A DNA stretch of 6,555 nucleotides from an uncultured Clostridia bacterium (GTDB taxonomy: Bacteria > Bacillota > Clostridia > Oscillospirales > Ruminococcaceae): the NCBI GenBank assembly GCA_947302065.1, contig CAMYUO010000111.1:1-6555 (forward strand), read 5' to 3'. Positions 1 through 4,478 of this stretch are shown here, piece by piece. The notes under the pieces are model-generated. The model was not told the DNA's origin. It did not search any database and saw only the letters and a list, made by a program, of their open reading frames with translations. Each line of letters opens with the position of its first letter. Position 1 is the first letter of the stretch. The position numbers and the translations under genes are program-made.

Positions 1-47
1 GACCTCAGTGGGAGAAATGGCAAAAAGCCGCAAAAACAAAATTGCAC
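1..47. other. Left edge, A-rich, no assignable gene
   Basis: This stretch is A-rich on the plus strand and therefore poor in stop codons. All three plus frames are open from the edge, ending at 71-73, 90-92 and about 117. One of them, ending at 90-92, reads like the tail of a lysine-rich protein (PQWEKWQKAAKTKL...), so the 3' end of a converging plus-strand gene cannot be excluded. On the minus strand a frame beginning with ATG at 90 (MLPKVDHV...) also runs off the edge but has no ribosome binding site. None is supported well enough to call. The plus-strand hexamer GACCTC at 1-6 is complementary to GAGGTC at 56-61. Confidence 0.3.
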
Positions 48-67
48 AAAAAAGAGAGGTCACAGGA
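48..67 (-). terminator. Possible intrinsic terminator of the small RNA
   Basis: The 3' arm of the closing stem (67-54) is followed directly by six U residues (53-48) on the minus strand. The stem is GC-containing (7 bp next to the U-tract), but its 5' arm lies about 100 nt upstream, so it is not a classical short hairpin. It may also be the only terminator for readthrough transcripts of the metal operon, because no other hairpin plus U-run lies between the last operon gene and this site. Confidence 0.4.
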
Positions 68-205
68 ACATGATCCACTTTTGGCAACATGAAAATACAG
101 TATAGGCTCAACCACCCATACCAGAGTATCTATACGTTCATGTTTTCAAAAGCAGCTTATCTTCTCATCCTGACACCTCTCATTTCTTTTTGCGGTCATC
201 CGCTG
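48..205 (-). ncRNA. Candidate structured small RNA or leader RNA (about 155 nt)
   Basis: A consensus promoter at 211-239 predicts a minus-strand start near 205. The transcript would begin with a small hairpin (GCGG/CCGC arms, 203-192). It then folds into one long irregular rod. The closing stem pairs 181-168 with 67-54 (7 bp, a 2x2 internal loop, then 5 bp). A large asymmetric internal loop follows (167-153 against 77-68). Next come a CUUUUG/CAAAAG stem (152-147 with 83-78), a perfect 8-bp AACAUGAA/UUCAUGUU stem (144-137 with 93-86), a GUAUAG/CUAUAC stem (135-130 with 105-100) and an apical AUAC/GUAU hairpin. Six U residues (53-48) follow the closing stem. No convincing ORF is present; ATGs open only frames of 3 to 17 codons. 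Closing stem, central bubble and long apical arm are the layout of 6S RNA, but I recognise no conserved 6S sequence. A leader or riboswitch for a gene beyond position 1, or a MITE with 14-bp ends, are alternatives. Confidence 0.5.
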
Positions 206-210
206 TGCGT

Positions 211-239
211 AGTATAGCACATTGATTTTGATTTGTCAA
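211..239 (-). promoter_or_regulatory. Consensus sigma-A promoter for the candidate RNA
   Basis: On the minus strand there is a perfect -35 TTGACA (239-234), a 17-bp spacer and a -10 TATACT (216-211) preceded by TGC, an extended -10 element. The expected start is near 205. The -35 box begins only 8 nt after the stop codon of the 248-841 lipoprotein gene. The -10 context AATGTGCTATACTA is identical to that of the promoter at 4410-4438, which supports both as real promoters of this organism. Confidence 0.82.
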
Positions 240-247
240 GCACTTTT

Positions 248-841
248 TTACAGAAGCTGCGCATCAGAGAGCTGACAATACACGTTGGCGCCCTCTGTGT
301 ATGTTCCGAAAACGCCTACCACGGTTATTTCAGAATCGAGAGCAGGGTAGTCGGCAGGGTAGCTGCGCTTGTCCTTGAGTACGAACTCAAGAGGTTGTGA
401 GCAGCAGGCTGTCGCATCGTTGAGCAGGCAGGCAAAATATGTGTTGCCGTTTTCTTCGGCAACGGCAAAAGTGCCCTTTGCCTTGACAACTTTTCCCTTG
501 TACTTATCGGGTGTTGTTATCATATTTGACATCTCGGCATAAGCCATTGTATCGCTCATAGCGCTCAGGTCGGTGTCAACCTTATCGTATGCCGATGCCT
601 GTAAGGAACTGTCCGAAGCCGAGCTTTCAGCAGACGAGCTGTCAGCGGCAGACAAACTTTCAGCTGAGGACGAACTATCAGCGGCGGAGGAACTTTCCGC
701 AGCAGAGCTGCTTTCTGCGGTGCTTGAACTGAAAAGGTCGTTCACATTCTTTTTGCTCTTGTCATTGCCGCTGTCAGACGAGCCGCAGCCGACTGCGAGT
801 ATCATTGCGCACGCACAAAGTATTGATATCATCTTTTTCAT
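248..841 (-). CDS. Lipoprotein with Ser/Ala stalk and Cys-Cys domain, last gene of zinc operon
   Basis: Predicted 197-residue surface lipoprotein. A signal peptide with the hydrophobic run ISILCACAMILAV ends in a lipobox AVGC, placing the lipidated cysteine at C19. Residues about 37-80 form a low-complexity Ser/Ala/Asp/Glu stalk. A compact domain follows at about 105-197 (YKGKVVKAKGTF, then CLLNDATACCSQPLEFVL, ending in an ITVVGVFGTY strand), with cysteines C138, C146, C147 and C189. The alternating beta pattern suggests an OB-like fold. The Cys-Cys segment recalls the C-terminal domain of the YcgQ/TIGR03943 (DUF1980) family, a from-memory resemblance only. The start at 841 is chosen because it begins the signal peptide and has GGAGGT 7 nt upstream; the frame extends upstream to 994, but that part lies inside the permease gene. 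Its ATG overlaps the permease TGA (ATGA), so translation is probably coupled. The role is unknown; position suggests metal binding or delivery. Confidence 0.88.
   Translation of the reverse strand: MKKMISILCACAMILAVGCGSSDSGNDKSKKNVNDLFSSSTAESSSAAESSSAADSSSSAESLSAADSSSAESSASDSSLQASAYDKVDTDLSAMSDTMAYAEMSNMITTPDKYKGKVVKAKGTFAVAEENGNTYFACLLNDATACCSQPLEFVLKDKRSYPADYPALDSEITVVGVFGTYTEGANVYCQLSDAQLL
602..730 (-). repeat. Degenerate repeats encoding a Ser/Ala-rich stalk
   Basis: This part of the lipoprotein gene encodes about 40 residues built from imperfect units such as AESSSA and AADSSS (residues 38-80). The DNA repeats are degenerate, since synonymous codons differ between units. The segment probably spaces the folded domain from the membrane. 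The plus-strand reading frame over it is an artefact of the repeats. Confidence 0.75.
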
Positions 842-1695
842 TTTGCAGACCTCCCGACGAATTTGCCTGTTATCGTAAATATTGCGAACGCACCCATATC
901 GACAGCAACTATCGTTGAGCCGACAGGCGTTCCGTAAACTATTGCGATGCAGATGCCCAGCAGCGCACAGAATACCGAAAGCACACCCGAGCATATCGTT
1001 ACCGACTTGAAGCTCTTGAACACTCTCATAGCCGACAGCGCAGGGAAAATGACCAGCGCCGATATCAGCAGTGAGCCGACAAGGTTCATCGCAAGCACGA
1101 TTATCACAGCGATGACTACCGCAAGGATAAGATTGTAAAGCGATGCCTTGACGCCTGTTGCCCTTGCAAAATCCTCATCGAACGTGACAGAGAACACTTT
1201 GTTGTAAAACAACACGAACACTGCGATGACCACAGCTGAAAGACCTATGCACAGCCAAACCTCTGTCGAGCTGAGCGTGAGTATCGAGGTCGAGCCGAAA
1301 AGGGTAGTGCACACATCGCCCGAAAGATTGCTCGAGCTTGAAAATATGTTCATCAGCAGATAGCCGATAGCAAGTGCGCTGACCGATATCATCGCCACTG
1401 CGGCGTCGCCCTTTATCTTGGCGTTCTTGCCTGTTCTCAGCAGCAGCACAGCGCTTATCATCGTTATTGCAAGTATAAGCGGCATATCGTTTGTCAGCTT
1501 GAGCACGGCGGCTATCGTCATCGCACCGAATGCGACGTGGGAAAGTCCGTCACCGATGAAAGAGAATCTTTTCAGCACCAGCGTAACGCCGAGCAGCGAC
1601 GAGCAAAGGGCGATGAGCACGCCGACGATAAGGGCATTCTGCACGAATTCGTACTCAGTGATATAGGTATAAAGTTTGTCGAATGCATCAGCCAT
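838..1695 (-). CDS. znuB: Zinc-type ABC transporter permease (ABC-3 family)
   Basis: Integral membrane subunit of a cluster A-I metal importer, 285 residues, the usual length for ZnuB/AdcB/MntB-type proteins. Several hydrophobic segments are visible, including about 20-42, 71-86, 98-118, 146-164, 186-206, 208-223, 235-254 and 259-276. Family signatures are the cytoplasmic FIGDGLSHVAFGA segment (47-59), expected to contact the ATPase, then LVGSLLISALVIFPALSA (205-222) and YGTPVGSTIVAV (254-265). I chose the ATG at 1695 because AAGGAGG lies 8 nt upstream; the frame also offers a TTG at 1722, which adds nine non-hydrophobic residues and has no good site. The start overlaps the ATPase gene by 8 nt, and the end overlaps the next lipoprotein gene by 4 nt. 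Zinc rather than manganese is inferred from the Zur-like regulator and the acidic His-containing loop of the partner protein. Confidence 0.94.
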   Translation of the reverse strand: MADAFDKLYTYITEYEFVQNALIVGVLIALCSSLLGVTLVLKRFSFIGDGLSHVAFGAMTIAAVLKLTNDMPLILAITMISAVLLLRTGKNAKIKGDAAVAMISVSALAIGYLLMNIFSSSSNLSGDVCTTLFGSTSILTLSSTEVWLCIGLSAVVIAVFVLFYNKVFSVTFDEDFARATGVKASLYNLILAVVIAVIIVLAMNLVGSLLISALVIFPALSAMRVFKSFKSVTICSGVLSVFCALLGICIAIVYGTPVGSTIVAVDMGAFAIFTITGKFVGRSAK

Positions 1696-2404
1696 TGCTC
1701 TCGCCTCCTTTCCCGGAGACAAAGCCTGTTTTGTCCAGCCTGTCGAGATACTCCTGCTTGCTGCCGAAGAATATGTTCTTGCCTATGTGAAGCACTTTGG
1801 TCGAATACTCAAGTGCAGCTTCAAGGTCGTGTGATATCATTATTATCGTGATTCCGTCCTGCTTGTTGAGCTTTTTGACAAGTTCGTACATATGCTCTGT
1901 TGCGTGCGGGTCAAGACCCGAAACAGGTTCGTCGAGCAGCAGGGCCTTTTCTGTTGCGCACAGCGCCCTTGCGAGCAGCACCCTTTGCTGCTGACCGCCC
2001 GAAAGCTCTCTGTAACAACGCTTAGAAAGCTCTGTCAATCCCATTTTTTCTATGTTTTCACGGGCAAGCTGTTTATCTGCCTTGGAGTAGAACGGGCGCA
2101 GACCCATTCTGCTTGCACAGCCAGACAGCACTATCTCACGGACAGATGCGGGGAAGTCTCTCTGCACGTCTGTCTGCTGTGGAAGATATCCTATCTTGCC
2201 TTTGACAAGTCCGTCACCGAACTCGATATCTCCCGAAAGAGACGGCACAAGTCCGAGGATAGTTTTCATAAGCGTGCTTTTGCCCGAGCCGTTCTCGCCA
2301 ACTATGCAAAGATAGTCGCCCTGCTCAACGGAAAAATTCAGCCCGTGGAGTATCTCTTTTCCCTCGTACCCGAGACACAGGTCACGACAGGTCAACAGAG
2401 CCAT
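1688..2404 (-). CDS. znuC: Zinc-type ABC transporter ATP-binding protein
   Basis: Cytoplasmic ATPase of the metal importer, 238 residues, full length for the ZnuC/AdcC family. All nucleotide-binding motifs are intact: Walker A GENGSGKST (36-44), Q-loop at YLPQQ (73-77), ABC signature LSGGQQQR (134-141), Walker B ALLLDEP (154-160), D-loop SGLD (162-165) and the switch histidine in ISHD (H192). Two copies should power the permease encoded next to it. The ATG at 2404 is preceded by AAAGGCGG with about 8 nt spacing. It follows the binding-protein gene after 16 nt and its end overlaps the permease start, so the three are one transcription unit. Nothing in the sequence suggests damage. Confidence 0.95.
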   Translation of the reverse strand: MALLTCRDLCLGYEGKEILHGLNFSVEQGDYLCIVGENGSGKSTLMKTILGLVPSLSGDIEFGDGLVKGKIGYLPQQTDVQRDFPASVREIVLSGCASRMGLRPFYSKADKQLARENIEKMGLTELSKRCYRELSGGQQQRVLLARALCATEKALLLDEPVSGLDPHATEHMYELVKKLNKQDGITIIMISHDLEAALEYSTKVLHIGKNIFFGSKQEYLDRLDKTGFVSGKGGESNG

Positions 2405-2420
2405 TGCGATACCGCCTTTC

Positions 2421-3422
2421 TTACTTTAATGCATCTCTGAGAACGTTCAGGTTCTTTTCCATCTCGCCGAGATAGGTCACATCGTTGTCGATGTCTTTCT
2501 TGGTTATAGACTGCAGCGAGTTGAGCGTGTATATCTCCTGATCCTTGTCCTTGGTGTTGTCCTTTACCGTCTTTGCGATGTCGCCCTTTGAGCCTTCTAT
2601 CTGGAAGATGCTCTTGATGCCCAGCTCATCGACTTTCTTTGCAAGGAAGATGACCGTGTCAAAGCTTGCCTCGCTCTCTGCGGAGCAGCCTGCAAAAGCG
2701 GCATAGTAATCAAGGCCGTAGTCGTCGGTGAGATATCTGAACGGGAATCTGTCGCCGAACACAAGAGTCTTTGTCTTTGCATTTTCTACCGTTTCTGCGA
2801 ACTGCTTGTCCAGCTTTTCGAGCGCCTGTATATAAGACTTGGTGTTTGCTTTGTATGTGTCCTTGTTTGCCTCGTCCTTTTCGCATATCTTGTCACAGAT
2901 AGCATCACACAGTGTCACGGCATTTTTCAGCGAGAGCCATACATGCTCGTCCTTTTCCTCTTCCTCTTCTTCGTCCACGTGATCGTGTTCTTCTTCCTCT
3001 GACTGCATACCTTCCTTGTGCTCCTCGTTCTTGACCTTGTCACCGAGCACATCGAGCAGATCTATCACGGTCATGTCCTTGTTCTTTGCCTGCTTGAGCG
3101 CATCGTCCACCCACTTGTCCGACTCGCCGCCGACATAGATGAAAATATCACACTTTGAGATCTTCACGATGTCGTCTGTTGACGGCTGATAGCTGTGCAG
3201 GTCAACTCCGTTGTCGATAAGCATAGTCAGATCGACGTTAACGTCCTTTTCACCGAGAATGTTCTTCACCCAGTCATATTCGGGGAAGATGGTAGTCACG
3301 ATGGTCAGCTTTTTGCTGCCGTCGCTGCTGCTGTCCTTGCTGCCCGATGAGCTTGAACCGCATCCTGTAAAAATAGTTGTCATAAGTATAAGGCATATAA
3401 ATGCCGAAAGTATCTTTTTCAT
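2421..3422 (-). CDS. znuA: Zinc-type ABC transporter substrate-binding lipoprotein
   Basis: Extracellular metal-capturing lipoprotein of cluster A-I, 333 residues. A signal peptide ends in lipobox FTGC (lipidated C21), followed by a Ser/Gly/Asp linker (22-37) and the first strand KLTIVTTIFPEYDWV. N-lobe ligands are visible: H76 in VDLHSYQPS and H160 in DEHVWLS. Between them, residues 133-159 form an acidic His-containing loop (EEEEHDHVDEEEEEEK), typical of zinc-binding members. The C-lobe is unusual. Where ZnuA has a His in a VFHDA-like motif, this protein has VFGDRFPF, and the later Asp-containing LDPLG-type segment reads LNSLQSI (300-306). The usual third and fourth ligands are therefore not evident. 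The start at 3422 has GGAGG 8 nt upstream and begins the signal peptide; an in-frame start at 3458 would add 12 residues before it. ATPase and permease follow closely. Other divalent metals (Mn) are possible. Confidence 0.92.
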   Translation of the reverse strand: MKKILSAFICLILMTTIFTGCGSSSSGSKDSSSDGSKKLTIVTTIFPEYDWVKNILGEKDVNVDLTMLIDNGVDLHSYQPSTDDIVKISKCDIFIYVGGESDKWVDDALKQAKNKDMTVIDLLDVLGDKVKNEEHKEGMQSEEEEHDHVDEEEEEEKDEHVWLSLKNAVTLCDAICDKICEKDEANKDTYKANTKSYIQALEKLDKQFAETVENAKTKTLVFGDRFPFRYLTDDYGLDYYAAFAGCSAESEASFDTVIFLAKKVDELGIKSIFQIEGSKGDIAKTVKDNTKDKDQEIYTLNSLQSITKKDIDNDVTYLGEMEKNLNVLRDALK

Positions 3423-3512
3423 TTGTAAAACCTCCGAGATCTGTTTGAGTATAGGCATAAAAATACAAGGGCAGACTGCGAAAAGGGCAGACTTATCCCT
3501 TGTGATGTGTTT
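3423..3512 (-). promoter_or_regulatory. Intercistronic region with hairpin, direct repeats and possible -10 box
   Basis: This 90-nt gap is the longest inside the operon. It contains an 11-bp direct repeat AAGGGCAGACT (3467-3477 and 3483-3493, 16 bp apart) nested in a perfect 7-bp inverted repeat (ACAAGGG 3465-3471 and CCCTTGT 3497-3503). A minus-strand TATACT lies at about 3448-3453, but no acceptable -35 sits at the right distance, so an independent promoter would need an activator. The structure could also stabilise or process mRNA to raise binding-protein levels. Confidence 0.45.
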
Positions 3513-3806
3513 TTAATCTGACAGCTTGACTTTCAGCGAAACGGGTGTTGCCGAAGGGCAGAACACCGCCGCTGCTTCGATAGAGCGTATAAATACAAAC
3601 ACCGCAGCCGCAAGCACAGCCGCTGCCGCAGCAGCTGCCGAGATGTTTTTGAGCATATTTTCGCAGACGGCGAGTATTGCACAGATGCCGCAGCCGTCAC
3701 CGCTGCAGTCGTGCTGCGTTTCGTGTGCGATGAAAACAGCCGAAATGAGCATAACGAAAAAGAGCATAAGCGCAATTATAAGCGCTGCGTGCTTTGTCTT
3801 TCTCAT
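3513..3806 (-). CDS. Small membrane protein with His/Cys loop, zinc operon
   Basis: A 97-residue protein with two predicted membrane segments (about 7-27 and 56-73, the second alanine-rich). Between them lies a short loop holding a dense His/Cys cluster: H28, H32, C34, C39, C42 and C48 (HETQHDCSGDGCGICAILAVC). Segment lengths and charges suggest a helical hairpin; orientation is uncertain. The pattern H-D-C-x4-C-x2-C looks like a metal-binding loop. I recall similar short hypothetical proteins beside Fur-family genes in Clostridia, but cannot name a family. The start at 3806 has AGGAG 9 nt upstream. It sits 17 nt after the repressor gene and before the binding-protein gene, so it should be co-regulated with zinc uptake. 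A role in metal sensing, transfer or efflux control is inference. Confidence 0.85.
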   Translation of the reverse strand: MRKTKHAALIIALMLFFVMLISAVFIAHETQHDCSGDGCGICAILAVCENMLKNISAAAAAAAVLAAAVFVFIRSIEAAAVFCPSATPVSLKVKLSD

Positions 3807-3823
3807 CTTTGCTCACTCCTTTG

Positions 3824-4219
3824 TCAGTTTTTCTTGCAGCTTCCGCAGACACCGTAGAGCACCGTTTCGGTGCGGTCGATCTCAAAATCGGAATCTCTCT
3901 TGACATTGTCTATCAGCGAGTTCGTCGCCGGCAGATCCATATGAAACGTCTTTCCGCATTTTGAACAGGAAAGATGTATGTGTTCTTTGCAATGGTCGGC
4001 AGCCTTGTATCTGTAATATACCCGTCTGCTGCCGCCTTTGGTGACACGCTGAAGCTTGCCCTCGCTCTCAAGCGCCGCAAGGTTGCGGTATATCGCACTT
4101 ATGCTCACGCCCTCAGAGCCGAGCATCTTGGCAATTTCCTCTGCCGAAAGTGTTTCGTCAGCGTGGCTGCGCAGCAGTTCGAGCAGCAGAGTGCGCTGCT
4201 TTGTGGTATAAACAGACAA
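3824..4219 (-). CDS. zur: Fur-family metal-responsive repressor, probably Zur
   Basis: Cytoplasmic DNA-binding repressor of 131 residues. The N-terminal winged helix contains recognition helix SISAIYRNLAALESEG (about 38-53) and a wing near GGSRRVYYRY. The dimerisation domain carries the metal-rich segment DHCKEHIHLSCSKCGK (75-90). C85/C88 pair with C125/C128 of GVCGSC as the expected structural zinc site; H80, H82, H93 and nearby residues are likely sensory ligands. The length matches short Zur/PerR-type members when translation starts at the TTG at 4219, which has GGAGGTGA just upstream. No ATG or GTG fits between promoter and domain start, and a TTG at 4300 lies upstream of the promoter. 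Zur is preferred over Fur or PerR because the downstream genes form a zinc-type importer. It is probably autoregulated through the palindrome at 4234-4254. Confidence 0.9.
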   Translation of the reverse strand: MSVYTTKQRTLLLELLRSHADETLSAEEIAKMLGSEGVSISAIYRNLAALESEGKLQRVTKGGSRRVYYRYKAADHCKEHIHLSCSKCGKTFHMDLPATNSLIDNVKRDSDFEIDRTETVLYGVCGSCKKN

Positions 4220-4223
4220 GGTG

Positions 4224-4231
4224 TCACCTCC
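4224..4231 (-). promoter_or_regulatory. Ribosome binding site fixing the TTG start of the repressor gene
   Basis: GGAGGTGA on the minus strand leaves 7 nt between GGAGG and the TTG at 4219-4217. It is a near-perfect anti-16S match and is the only strong site in the short leader, so it decides the rare start codon. Confidence 0.8.
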
Positions 4232-4233
4232 AA

Positions 4234-4254
4234 ATTTGCGAATTCGTCGCAAAT
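4234..4254. promoter_or_regulatory. Palindromic operator, probable Zur/Fur-family site
   Basis: Perfect 8-bp half-sites ATTTGCGA (4234-4241) and TCGCAAAT (4247-4254) flank a 5-bp centre. A second, overlapping palindrome CGAATTCG (4239-4246) is offset by 1.5 bp, reminiscent of overlapping dimer sites of Fur-family proteins. The element starts one base downstream of the -10 box of the repressor promoter and covers the expected start site, so binding should block transcription. It does not match the B. subtilis Zur or PerR consensus as I remember them. Confidence 0.72.
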
Positions 4255-4255
4255 C

Positions 4256-4284
4256 AGTATAACACGTTTTTGCGCCCGTGTCAA
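4256..4284 (-). promoter_or_regulatory. Sigma-A promoter of the zur-znu operon
   Basis: The minus strand has a perfect -35 TTGACA (4284-4279), a 17-bp spacer and -10 TATACT (4261-4256) preceded by TGT, an extended -10. The expected start is near 4249, giving a leader of about 30 nt. No other strong promoter is visible before any downstream gene of the operon. Confidence 0.88.
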
Positions 4285-4351
4285 CACCGAAAAGCGGCAA
4301 ACTCGCTTATTTTCAGCATTTCAGACAAAATCGCCCTGCCTGCCGCTGACG

Positions 4352-4368
4352 TTTTTGCCGGGCAAAAA
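4352..4368. promoter_or_regulatory. 17-bp palindrome in the divergent intergenic region
   Basis: Arms TTTTTGCC (4352-4359) and GGCAAAAA (4361-4368) flank a single G. The symmetry is perfect. The shared TTTGC/GCAAA edges resemble the operator at 4234-4254 but with half-sites 6 bp closer. It lies about 42 bp upstream of the -35 of the plus-strand promoter. It could be a regulator site or a weak hairpin. Confidence 0.45.
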
Positions 4369-4382
4369 ATAATTTTGAAAAA

Positions 4383-4400
4383 ATATTCTATATATTCTAT
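4383..4400. repeat. Exact tandem 9-bp repeat ATATTCTAT
   Basis: ATATTCTAT occurs twice head to tail (4383-4391, 4392-4400), ending 9 bp before the -35 of the plus-strand promoter. It may act as an AT-rich UP element for the RNA polymerase alpha subunit or as a direct-repeat site for an activator. Confidence 0.5.
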
Positions 4401-4409
4401 TAAAAATGT

Positions 4410-4438
4410 TTTACAAAATGATTTAAATGTGCTATACT
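4410..4438 (+). promoter_or_regulatory. Extended -10 promoter of the ABC exporter gene
   Basis: -35 TTTACA (4410-4415), a 17-bp spacer and -10 TATACT (4433-4438) preceded by TGC. The expected start is near 4445, giving a leader of about 34 nt before the ATG at 4479. The -10 surroundings are identical over 14 bases to those of the promoter at 211-239. Confidence 0.85.
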
Positions 4439-4478
4439 ATACTCGGGAAGTTATTTGTGAAATTCAAAGGGGTAATTT

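Noticed and set aside
3..92. Possible 3' end of a plus-strand gene (PQWEKWQKAAKTKL...)
   Set aside because: The composition is plausible, but only 29 codons are visible, the other two plus frames are also open in this A-rich stretch, and it overlaps the predicted RNA. Sequence left of the window would decide.
54..181. MITE or insertion remnant with 14-bp inverted ends
   Set aside because: The ends are complementary with two mismatches, but no target duplication is visible, and the inner nested stems plus the adjacent consensus promoter fit an RNA better. Not fully excluded.
151..199. Short peptides in the RNA (MRR and a 17-codon frame from ATG at 199)
   Set aside because: The first has three codons and the second would start within about 6 nt of the predicted transcript start without a ribosome binding site; neither suggests a conserved leader peptide.
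573..878. Plus-strand 101-codon frame rich in Leu/Ser/Ala/Glu
   Set aside because: It is the antisense of the Ser/Ala repeats and signal peptide of the lipoprotein gene, with no ribosome binding site. Its repetitiveness mirrors the real coding repeat.
842..994. Upstream extension of the lipoprotein frame to 994
   Set aside because: It lies entirely within the permease gene and would put 51 residues before a perfect lipoprotein signal peptide; GGAGGT places the start at 841.
1892..2440. Plus-strand 182-codon frame
   Set aside because: It lies antisense to the complete ZnuC gene with all ABC motifs; the composition is Cys/Arg-rich and resembles no protein.
4293..4347. 7-bp inverted repeat AGCGGCA/TGCCGCT with a 41-bp loop
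   Set aside because: The match is short, the spacing long and nothing else in the loop supports a structure; probably chance.
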